Below are positions 1-9,282 of a DNA stretch of 64,000 bases, in pieces; positions within the stretch are counted from its first letter, which is position 1, and every line of letters begins with the position of its first letter. The position numbers and the translations under genes were made by a program. The stretch is from Pomphorhynchus laevis (taxonomy: Eukaryota; Acanthocephala; Palaeacanthocephala; Echinorhynchida; Pomphorhynchidae): contig WNNJ02000944.1 of NCBI GenBank assembly GCA_012934845.2, forward strand, positions 62,001-126,000, read 5' to 3'. A model generated the notes under the pieces. That model was not told the origin of the DNA, searched no databases, and was given only the letters and a program-made list of their open reading frames with translations.

Positions 1-286
1 TATATTACATAAGTGCGGAAGAATAGGACGTTGTTTTCTCAGTCCATAGTATCGATATAAATTTTTTTAAATTATAATTTGATTTATTTCCATGCATCCT
101 TTCACCATAGCCGTTAATGTGCATACACTCAAAAATTAACCTCTACAATAATTTGATTCTTTTACACATCTACGACAATGGTGAAAGGATACATGGAAAC
201 AAATCAAATTAAAATTAAAAAAAATCATATCGATACTATGGACTAAGAAAACATCGTCATATTCTTCCGCATTTATGTAATATAAG
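1..286. repeat. Long imperfect inverted repeat (foldback element)
   Basis: Bases 1 to about 123 are repeated in reverse complement at about 164 to 286, close to 90% identical by eye, around a loop of about 40 bases. The left arm begins exactly at the window edge (TATATTACATAAGTGCGGAA), so the repeat may extend further left. The arms contain no recognisable coding sequence; a short minus-strand ORF across the loop has no family features. It could be a foldback or MITE-like element or a recent inverted duplication. No target-site duplication can be tested because the left flank is missing. Confidence 0.75.
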
Positions 287-1084
287 GCGATTTGTGCTTT
301 GAAAACTTTTAACTTGAAAAGCGTCACTGTGATTGACCGAAACGTTGTTACAATTTACTCTAACAGAAATTTTTTCTCGTGTGGATAATTAGTAATGCCT
401 AAAAAACAAATTACATGGCACACGAATGTAATTTTAACAGAATTTCAAAAATTTTAGATTTTATTGTCAAATTGCAGTTGTACAAGTTCCCTTATAGATT
501 TAAACACGTGATGATCAGACAAAATCATAGTTATCGTCTATATAAGTTATAACGTAAAATGATAAAAATACACAACCCGCAGTTATTGATCTTAAAGCTT
601 TGATGTGAGCCTGATCCTAAGTTCCTGATCCTAACGCTTCATCTGAACAACAATCCCAATGGTGCAATCTTTGAGTTCACAAAAACTGAATGTGTAGACA
701 AGATAAACAAGACACTTTAGGTTCATACATTAAAGTATTGAGATACAGCGGATATTTTTGAATATTTTCATAAACTGCAGTAAATTGTAATGCCAACGCG
801 ATAGTTACGCGTATCTGTGTATTCTGCAAGTTTTTAATTCATTTGTTAATGACAAAATTCGGTTTATGCATTGCTATATTTGTGAATAAATATTCCAATA
901 TTCGATTAAGAATAGTAAGAATAATGTCCCTAGTTTGTTTCAAAAAAGAATGATTTAAAATATTTAGAAATAAATATTTTTTAAAAACGGTTAATTGAAA
1001 TTATTAAAATTAAATATCAAAACAATTTCACTGTGTCTTTTGTACTTTTAAATTAAAAAATATTTCCGAAACTGGATAATATAG
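287..1084. other. AT-rich sequence with no recognised gene
   Basis: I see no conserved ORF, splice-like exon, RNA gene or known element here. The base composition is the same very AT-rich background found across the left half of the window. Confidence 0.5.
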
Positions 1085-1165
1085 TAGTTCCTCCTGATGA
1101 CCTCTAATCCTGATTCTGATATCTCGTCTGTTATTTACTAATCAATTTATAAATTATTTAAGGTG
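1085..1165 (+). repeat. Partial 3'-terminal module of the Penelope-like family
   Basis: It contains the family signature GTTCCTCCTGATGACCTC, followed by TATTCTGATAY-like and TCTGTTATTTA blocks and a reduced ATAAAAATTGA-like stretch. These match the 3' end that follows the RT fragments elsewhere, for example at 27.5 kb. There is no RT sequence beside it, so it is a solo terminal fragment. Confidence 0.6.
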
Positions 1166-2954
1166 ATAAATAACAATTAATAAAAAATATATTCCTTAAA
1201 TTAATTTAAAAAAGAATAAGATGTTTATCCCAAATCGGGCTTTAATATTTTTTATCACACTTTTATTTCCGTTGTAATTCCGTTATTTGGTGAGCGTTTC
1301 TTGACGAAGTGATTGCTATCACTTTACATGTATCGCGATCTTGTATAGATTTAAATTGAAGAAGCGTTGATCAAAATGATTATTCTAGAACGTAATACTC
1401 TCGTCATATGTTAGTTTCATTACCATTTGTTTGGCATTTATACTAATAAAATATCTTAAAATGTGGGTAATAAACCATACTGGTTCAATAATTTATAATT
1501 ATCTTTGACAATTATTCATTATTAATAAGTAATATAATTCTATGTTATTTAATTATTGAATTATTATTGAATAATAATTAAAACGGTTCAATAATTATAA
1601 AATTTAATATAATATGTTCTAATAATTAAAAATTAATGTTATATTAAATCAAGATGGTTCAATATTGAGTTAAATTGAGCCGTACTGGTTGACCTTACTG
1701 GATCATTATACTGATTATTTAATTATTAAATAATAATTAATTATTAAATACTATTGCTGAATATTCAGTTAAGTTGAGTAACCAAATTGGATCAAATGAT
1801 TCAATTGTTGTGTTTAGTTATGCTCAGGTGACCCGTTTCAAGTAAGATGGGTTCTTCAGGTAATGTCGGTATTGGCAAAGATCTTGTCAACTAGCGACGC
1901 AAAGATATTTATGCATCGCACATGTCAAAGAATATCCTGGAAATTGATGTTCACAACTAATTATGCATTTTCTTCGCATGGTATCAGCATATATCGAAGT
2001 AAAAACTCAAACTGCTCTGTGCGAATTGTTATTTTTGTTTATTAAAAAATTCTAGATGATCCTGTAATAAGAAGTTTAAATGAGGAACTTAGGAACTTTA
2101 TGATATTTCTTTACGAAGCAGTATGCAGTGCAGTTCTGAGATAGTTCTGCTCAGTTCGTTTCAGCAGAATCCGTTCTCCACTTTTGTAAAATTCTGTTCC
2201 TTTTGTTATGAATTTATGTTATTGTAAATTTTTGAATATATAGCCTGTTAAACTTTGTCTTTTTACTGATAAATAGACGAATGCGTCGATATGTATTTTG
2301 TATCAAAACAAATTAATAATCCTTTACGATTTTAAATCAAAATTAAGATTTATTCAATTATTAATAATCACCTGTTATCATCGTTTGGGAAAGTATTGAA
2401 AGGATTTAACTAACTCATTTGGAACATCTGGCTTTATCATTGAAAATTTAAATAAAGTCATTCTTGACTACATACCATAGACAACCAGTTTGATTGAGAT
2501 TGGTTGGATTTGAAAAAGTAAATCTAAACTAATTTCATTACAACGTTTTTGTTTAAGAAATAAAGTCAATATGCTAAATATTAGCAAAACATTTACTAAT
2601 TTTTTCATCATTTTCTTTTTGACCAATCAAAATTGTCGATTTTACGAAATCAAAAAGATGAAAGGAAATGAGCTTTTAAAAGAAATTTTGAAGTCTGTAA
2701 AGTAATATAATGTACAATCGGCTTCATTGCTGCTGCTAATAAACGTAAAAAGGGCTTAACTAAGAGTGATTAATAATTAATTAGTCTGTAACGTATATAT
2801 CAAGAATAAAATATGAAGCATTTAAAAAACATTTCATATTTTATGGACATGTTTATGATTTAGAGCAGTTTTATCACACAATAACAAATCTAAAGTTTAC
2901 ATTTAATATATTTAATCTTAAAATATCTTAATATTTTTGAAATTTAAGATTTAA
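1166..2954. other. AT-rich sequence with no recognised gene
   Basis: Positions 1450-1760 are low-complexity TTAATAATT-type sequence. A 60-codon open frame at 1863-2045 has no recognisable motif or neighbour and is likely chance. Nothing else is supportable. Confidence 0.5.
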
Positions 2955-3485
2955 ATTTTATGTTCCAATAGGAGGTAATAGTAGCCCAATTATAGCTGAC
3001 TTGTTTTTAAGCTTTATAGAATATGAATTTGTTCATAACTGTGAAAAAACTAAATCTAAACAATATAAATATATGAAATATGTTTCGATACATTGATGAT
3101 ATATGTGTATTTAATTCTAATAATTTTTATTCAATTAGTGAGCACATTTATCCAGAAAGCCTTATTCTTAACAAAACCAATATTAATAATAAAGAAGGTG
3201 TATATCTAGATATGAACATTAAATTAACATTAACTAAAACTACTATTAATTTATATCGTAAAGATGACATATTTAAATTTACAAGAAACATATTTTTGCA
3301 TGAGCATTCATGCATACCATATAATATAAAATATAATACATTAAATAATGAAATTTTAAGAATTGCAACAATATGTAATGATATTGGCTTTCTTAAAAAT
3401 CATTTAAATAATTTAATAGATACATCTTTTTTAATTAAGTTACTTTAAAAATAACATCAAGCAGAAAATAGTAAAATATTGACTT
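2955..3485 (+). mobile_element. Penelope-like reverse transcriptase fragment
   Basis: This encodes the central and C-terminal part of the RT: the SPIIADLFLSFIEYEF block, the catalytic YIDD box in FRYIDDICVFN, and the downstream CIPYNIKYNTLNNEI block. The same sequence recurs at 14.3, 16.9, 24.7, 26.6 and 28.4 kb and on the minus strand at 7.6-8.1 kb. The style of the RT (SFDFSTLYTN-like and GxPMGGNxSP blocks in the best copy) points to the Penelope-like class. It is a 5'-truncated fossil fragment. Confidence 0.75.
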
Positions 3486-5599
3486 TTCAAATTTTAATTT
3501 TACATTTTAACCTGTAGAAATTATATAACAATTATATTTCAATTAAATTATAATTATTATATTTTTTTATTTTTTATTTTATTAATTTTTATTTTTTAAA
3601 TTATTATTTTATTAATTATTTATAATTGTATATTATATTTATCATTATTTATAATTTTATATCACTTATTTATAGTTATTGAATTATTTATTAAATACGG
3701 AATATATGGATTAAATGCAATTTAATATTAAAACCGAATTTGAAAATGCCGTATTTTTTATTTCGAATCTTATATAAAATCTAATATAATTATTTATTAT
3801 TTATATTTATTTTATTAATCATTATTTTTATTTTATATGTAATATTAAGTATTTAGACTTAGTTAGCTGAACAGATACGTCTAAAATGTTAATTAATTAA
3901 TCTAATCAGCTAACCAAGTCGACGTATTTAATATAATTATGAATAAAAATAAAAGCTATTTTTAAACATTTTCGTGTTGTTTTTAAAAACTGTAGTATTT
4001 TATTAACATCAATATTTATACAAACTTTCTCATTTCCTGGTCTCCGATCAAAGTATTTTTGAAGCTTTAAAAATTTAATAAAACATTCTTGACATTTAAT
4101 AAGTTTTCTGATAAAACAGTTTGGTTGTATAAATTAAGAATTCACGGTTATATTTTAATCAATATCTACGTTTTTTCACTTAGTTATCACTCGTTCACTA
4201 CTGAATCATTATTGACTTTTGTTACTTGATTTCTTTATTATACATGTGAACTGCTGATTATTATCAGCAATTCTGTGATCGACAGCAATTCTGTGATTTA
4301 CTATTTGTCTAATTAGTATCGAAGTGCGTTACTAATTAGATAATTTGGCTTTACTTATAAAATATACCTCAATTAAAAGTTAATTTGATTAGTACAATTA
4401 TATCTTTAGGTAAATTACTCTATCAGTGATTTAGCTTTTATTTGAAAAAATAAAAGCTAAATAACCTTTTACAGTAAAAATAAGCTTTTAATTTTCCTGG
4501 CAAACAACGTTTTAAATACGACTTTAAATCAACCAGTCAATAAATTGCCAAATTAATGATATTTCCATACCAATTGAATACTCTGTTAGTTAGAAATAGC
4601 TTTGATCAATTATATTTGACATTTTCTTACATGCGTGTTTTAGCGATTCTTAGTAACTTTCAATTTAGAACGTAATAGCTAATTTGTAGCTACTCCTTAA
4701 GTTTGATAAATAAATCCAAATTATATTTAACTTTATAAAGTTTTAGTTTGTGAACAAAAGCAAATGCTTTTGTTTATAAAAAAATTAGATGATGAAAATA
4801 CAATTACAGATCAAAATAAAATATTACTATTTTTATAATACTTCATATGATGTACTACAAATAAATAGTATTCTTTAATTAATATTGATATTATTTTAAT
4901 TATTACAGTTTATCAGTAAACTTCGAATTAATGATAATTTAAGTGCTGACGATTATTGATCTATTAATAATACAACTAGTAAAACATATATTCATAAATT
5001 AAAAATAAATTGACTACAAAGTAAAGTTTTAACTTTTGATTAAGATAACTGATTTAATTTCTCCAAACAAATATTAGATTAAAAATTAATAGATTGAAAA
5101 TGTTATTTTTAAAAATTGAAGACTATAAAATTTGTGATAATAATTTTTAATTTAATCAAATCATTTCATTAGTATATATTAAGAAGCCATTTAATTTAGA
5201 TTTATTTTTAAAAACTGTTTAGTAACTTACAAACTGAATTTTAACAAACTTTCAGTAATTTATTATTTTTGTAAATAAGCAATTTTGTAGCTATCACTTT
5301 ATATAATCTTAAAATTTTTGACAATGTACTAAGGTAAAAGATAAAATCTAAAACCGGCGTTGCATAAATAATTTGTTGGTATTTCCAATCATAATGTAAT
5401 TTACAGTTTGCCATTGTTTCCGGAATGCATTTTACAGATAATATCTGCAAAGCATTCATCTGTAATTGTTCGTACTTTAAACAGATGAGGGACAGCTTTC
5501 ATTCAAAAGTTTAATTGGATGTAATAAAGACTATGGAGTGTTTCTCCCATTGCTAATGTAAACAAACAATACTAAATAATATTGAATATGGGCCAATAA
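3486..5599. other. AT-rich sequence; Penelope-type terminus at 3845-3935
   Basis: Mostly featureless AT-rich DNA. At 3845-3935 the terminal motif of the Penelope-like family (ATTTAGACTTAGTTAGCTGA) faces its own inverted copy (TCAGCTAACCAAGTCGACGT), as at 27.70-27.78 kb. A 72-codon minus-strand open frame at 5241-5459 has no recognisable features. Confidence 0.45.
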
Positions 5600-5603
5600 A
5601 AAC

Positions 5604-5619
5604 AGCTCCTTTCTTCCAG
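5604..5619 (+). promoter_or_regulatory. Splice acceptor upstream of the bHLH frame
   Basis: CTCCTTTCTTCCAG is a pyrimidine-rich acceptor ending at 5619, directly before the open bHLH frame and 64 bases before the first ATG. It implies either a missing upstream exon or a trans-splice site. No convincing upstream coding exon was seen. Confidence 0.5.
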
Positions 5620-5683
5620 TGTGTTAAGCAAAAAACATTTCACTTTAGAAAAAGATAAGCAGATTATCTTAAGAAGCAGCTTG

Positions 5684-6202
5684 ATGTATGATAGCAATAG
5701 TGCATGTAGAAATTCGTTTTTCAATCAGTGGACACATCCGAATATCAAATATATAGATGTTTCTAGGGATGGAGCCACTGTAAGAGAACGAAACAGAATG
5801 CATCATCTAAATCAAGCATTTGAAGAACTGCGAAAAGTAATTCCGAAGAGCACTGCATTTGAACACAGAAAGCTGTCGAAGATAGCGACATTACGTCTGG
5901 CTATTCACTATATATCCACTTTGACACAGATTCTACACCATTGTGGTGGCTTAGAACCGGTAACGACAGTATCAATTCCGTCTTTAAAGCGAAAATGCAC
6001 AAGTACACAATGGGACGAACTTGAAAGCACTTTGATGGGCAGATCTCAGTGGATATATCCGTACACTAACAATAACGTATACTACGAATCAACAAACGAC
6101 ATCTATAGGTATATTAAAAATGGTCGGGAATTTAAAATAAAATTGATTAGAGATTCAAATATTATAAGAGTCAATGGTATTTTTATAGAACAAGAAATTT
6201 GA
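5684..6202 (+). CDS. Atonal-superfamily bHLH transcription factor
   Basis: The product is a nuclear DNA-binding factor of about 172 residues, expected to dimerise with an E-protein and bind E-boxes. Counting from the ATG at 5684, the bHLH domain covers about residues 31-85. The basic region reads VRERNRMHHLNQAFEELRKV, with the Glu-Arg pair that contacts the E-box. Helix 2 reads KLSKIATLRLAIHYISTLTQ. This pattern is typical of the neurogenin/NeuroD/Fer/ATOH8 group, but I cannot assign the orthologue. The frame is open upstream to 5600 without another ATG, and a good splice acceptor ends at 5619. The true N-terminus may therefore come from an upstream exon or be trans-spliced. Residues after the bHLH domain are not recognised. 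The base composition matches host AT-rich DNA and the coding part is intronless. Confidence 0.85.
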   Translation: MYDSNSACRNSFFNQWTHPNIKYIDVSRDGATVRERNRMHHLNQAFEELRKVIPKSTAFEHRKLSKIATLRLAIHYISTLTQILHHCGGLEPVTTVSIPSLKRKCTSTQWDELESTLMGRSQWIYPYTNNNVYYESTNDIYRYIKNGREFKIKLIRDSNIIRVNGIFIEQEI

Positions 6203-6776
6203 TTGAGAATTACTTTTAAATATCAAATGATAATAAAATTATCAGATCAGTTAGCTAAGTCTACGCATTTTGTACTATAAATTAAAAATAATAATAACAT
6301 AAATAATTTCAAATAATTAATAGTAAAACATTATTTAATATTTTATATAATTTATAATTACAATGGATTAAATAAAAATATAAATTAAAAATATTAATAA
6401 GAATTTTAAACTTACTACCTAAATTTTATAAGGAAATAATTGTTAAAAAATAATGACTAAATAATTAAATAATAAATTACTATAAATTATAAATAATTGT
6501 TATAATATTTTATATAATATATATTAAGTTAAAATAATAAATTGAAATCTAGAATAAAAGTGAATTTTATATGTTCCTATAGGGTTGTTAAGGGTCATTA
6601 CTCAAAATCGTGTAGATGATCTCCGTATCATTAAGTTCAAAAGTACAATATTTAAGCTTCTAGAAATTGAAAGTAATTAAAATTTAAATATTTAATTAAT
6701 CAGATAAGCTAATAAATTGAAATCTAGAATAAAAGTCAATTGTATATGTTCCTATAGGGTTTATCATTAATATTGG
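6203..6776. other. AT-rich sequence with a 50 bp direct repeat
   Basis: A block of about 50 bases (AATAAATTGAAATCTAGAAT and onward to TATGTTCCTATAGGGT) occurs at about 6536-6586 and again at about 6711-6762. The Penelope terminal motif (GATCAGTTAGCTAAGTCTAC, minus sense) lies near 6245. No gene is seen. Confidence 0.5.
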
Positions 6777-6936
6777 TTTTATATCATTAATATAAAACCA
6801 ATATCAATCTTCTTTATCATTAATATTGGTTACCTAGATAAATTTGTTCGCTTATTTAAATTTATTTTTTTATAATTTTTGCTGATTTATATATTTAATT
6901 ATTTTCTGTTTATATTGTTTGTACGGTATTAATGAG
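6777..6936 (-). mobile_element. Penelope-like fragment, 3' part, left of the pseudo-exon
   Basis: Minus-strand pieces match the NKTNINDKEG block of the RT (near 6780-6850) and the 3' end (ATATAAATCAGCAAAAATTA-type) up to about 6930. A small inverted repeat around ATATTGGTTTTATAT is embedded at 6771-6810. The piece flanks the COG6-derived segment in the same arrangement as at 28.1 kb. Confidence 0.55.
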
Positions 6937-7033
6937 GTAATATCCTAAGCAACAATATTTTATTCGTTTCTAAATTGTCTCGAGACTTGCCTTGATTCAT
7001 TAATTCGTATTCAGCGATCTAATGAAATTGGCG
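6937..7033 (+). pseudogene. Pseudo-exon: copy of COG6 exon 5
   Basis: These 97 bases align without gaps to 28090-27994 (minus strand), the COG6 exon 5 candidate, with 10 differences (about 90% identity). The reading is V-I-S-stop-A-T-I-F and onward, so it has an in-frame stop and four amino-acid changes (E to A, A to T, H to R, D to G). Similarity continues about 100 bases past the exon, through TGCACACATATTGTTTTCCT, into Penelope-like sequence on both sides, just as in the 28 kb copy. It is therefore a copy of a chimeric Penelope/exon unit, not a separate gene. Confidence 0.8.
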
Positions 7034-7400
7034 GTATTATTAACTTTAGATGAAATGTTTATTTTATCTTAAAGTTCTTAGAATTAAATTAAAATTATGC
7101 ACACATATTGTTTTCCTGATTTATTCTTGCATTTTTTAGTAATCTAGTTTATTTTTTTAGTAATCTAGTTCACACCTTCTTTATCATTAATATTGGTTTT
7201 ATTAAGAATGAGGCTACCTGGATAAATTTGTTCGCTTAAAAATTATTAGAGTTAAATCCGCATATATCATTGATATATCGAAACATTTTCTAATACATAG
7301 CATATTGTTTATTTTCAATCCATAAAAATTTCCCTAATTTTTTAAATTTATTTTTAATATTATTGTGTTGATTTATATATTTTACTATTTTAATAAAATA
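7034..7400 (-). mobile_element. COG6 intron flank copy, then Penelope-like fragments
   Basis: Positions 7034-7130 continue the similarity to the sequence downstream of COG6 exon 5. From about 7176, minus-strand Penelope-like RT sequence resumes (YINDI-type box and NKTNIN-type block), followed near 7310-7395 by the family 3' end (WIINNI-like and KFKK-like stretch). Confidence 0.55.
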
Positions 7401-7574
7401 GACGATGAAACATAATAAGGGCTATCGATCATTTGAATACTCATTCGTCAGATTTAAAAAAATTCACAAGTTCAAATTTATGACAATACTCTCGCGATCA
7501 AATCATAGTCAATGATCATCTCCCAATTTTCGAACTGAAATTTGAAAACTGTCAATTTTATTGCCGTAATCTAG

Positions 7575-8078
7575 TTTAAAATAACCAAGATTTTCAATAA
7601 TTTAAATTATTTAAATGATTTTAAAGAAAGCCTATATCTTTATAAATTGTTGCAAATCCTAAAATTTCATTATTTAATATTATAATTTATTTATATAATA
7701 TGATATGCATGAATGCTCTTGCAAAAATATGTCTGTTGTAAATTCAAATATGCCATCTTTACGATATAAATTAATAATCGTTTTAATATATAACTTAAAA
7801 GTAGTTTTAATTGATGTTAATTCAATGTTCATATCTAGATATATACCTTCTTTACCATTAATATTAGATTTATCAAAAATAAGGCTACCTGGATAAATTA
7901 GTTCGCTTATTGAATAAAAATTATTAAAATTGAATACACATATATCATCAATGTATCGAAACATATATTTCATATTTTTATTTAATTTAGATTACTTTTT
8001 ACACAGTTATAATCAAATTTATATTCTATAAAGCCTAAAAATAAGTCAGCTATAATTGGGCTACCATTACCTCTTGAG
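7575..8078 (-). mobile_element. Penelope-like reverse transcriptase fragment
   Basis: Reading from 8078 leftward, it encodes SPIIADLFLGFIEYKF, then MFRYIDDICVFN with the catalytic YIDD, then the DKEG-type block and the C-terminal HECSC/IPYNI-type region. The order matches the 14.3 kb copy. It is an old fossil copy, broken, and abuts an unrelated LINE fragment at 8078. Confidence 0.75.
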
Positions 8079-8079
8079 T

Positions 8080-9150
8080 AATCGTCCAACCTGGTTCCCA
8101 TCGCGGATATCGACAGTGCCCGTAAAAATTCTCCGGAGTGTTTGGCCGCAACGGCCAGCAACCGAGCTCTTGACTTTGCGGTTGATGCCCCCTCTAGCAA
8201 ATCCGAAAACCTGTCGTATATACTGGCCTGGACAACTGTCTTTGAGACTTTAATTCCAGTGGCAGATCAGGTCCGTATAGGGAAGACCATTCTGACACAG
8301 CCGCTAGGTAGTGATTGTAATAAAAAAAACCATCGTCGATGTTCAGTTCTAAACCGAGAATCGTTTTGACCAAATCATTCGAGGCTGCTGATCATGTACA
8401 GTAGGCTGGAATCGCGATGTCCTATGGCTTTAGTAAAACTGAGGCCACCGAGGTCGACTGTGAGTGAAGCCGGGCGTCAAGCTTCATCGCTCAAAACGAG
8501 ATTCAGTGTCTTCGACAGTAGATCCTTTAGCTCATTGTCATAAGATGCGATAATGGAGCTACGAAAACAAGGATAAGTGCAAAGTAAGTATTGCAATATG
8601 GTCAAAGTTACCGATCGATTACATCGTGTTTCCTCAGCCTACCCACTCAACTACCAGCAAGCTCCAAATGCACCAGAGCATTTAAAAGAGCGGAATCCAA
8701 ACACTCGTCAGAACAGATAGGTGCATCCATTAGTTCTGCATCACAGGCTCTAACAACTTAACTGATGGTAGGGCATTTCGAACCTTCTCGACAGCACGCC
8801 AGTCGTTACAAATTATCTCACACTTAGATATAGTAAGAGATAGACCCATTGCTGTTCCCATCTCCTCGATCATCTTGATATCCCACACCACCGATTCCAC
8901 AATACCGCCAATTGAGCAATCGGCTAAATACCATATGTTCAAGATAGATGAACAATGAATAATCATGGGATTCACATTCAAGCTGAATAGGAGTAGACTC
9001 AGCAGATCTACTTGCTGCACGCCCTCAAACGAATCTACAAAGTCGTCTCAGAATAAAAGTAGACTCGAATGGCCGTAGCAGTCGTAAACGAACGGGAGCA
9101 ATGCAGGGATTTTTTCGCGGACGTTTTCTAGCATGATATCGCGACTGATA
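8080..9150 (-). mobile_element. Degenerate LINE fragment: RT palm plus thumb region
   Basis: Reading right to left, 9020-8730 encodes an RT segment resembling GVQQGDPLGPLLFSL followed by NIWYLADCSIGG. The catalytic box in this family is normally YLDD; here it reads YLAD. Then comes GLSLTISKCEI. Positions 8250-8080 encode SRARLLAVAAKHSGEFLRAL, the post-RT region typical of a LINE family common in invertebrates. The frame is interrupted several times and the catalytic Asp is replaced, so it is dead. It has higher GC than its surroundings and sits between Penelope-like pieces. Confidence 0.65.
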
Positions 9151-9155
9151 CTATT

Positions 9156-9282
9156 ATGATGTTAATTTAATGTTCATATTGTTTATATTGATGTTAACTT
9201 AATGTTCATGATATATATTTTCTTTATCATCAATATTAGTTTAACATCAATATAAACAATATGAACATTAAATTAACATCAT
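9156..9282. repeat. Perfect 42 bp inverted repeat derived from Penelope-like sequence
   Basis: Positions 9156-9197 (ATGATGTTAATTTAATGTTC and onward) are the exact reverse complement of 9241-9282, separated by 43 bases. The sequence is the antisense of the LDMNIKLTS-type block of the Penelope-like RT. Perfect identity in such AT-rich decaying DNA suggests a recent or snap-back origin. Confidence 0.85.

Noticed and set aside
136-327. A 63-codon minus-strand ORF in the foldback at the left edge
   Set aside because: It lies in the loop and arm of the inverted repeat and has no recognisable domain; chance ORF.
1863-2045. A 60-codon ORF as a host gene
   Set aside because: No family motif, no splice context and a length expected by chance.
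5621-5683. A GTG start for the bHLH protein at 5621
   Set aside because: GTG is not a normal eukaryotic start and the position coincides with a splice acceptor. The first ATG in frame is at 5684. The same applies to TTG or GTG starts at 51138, 55425, 59638 and 61306.
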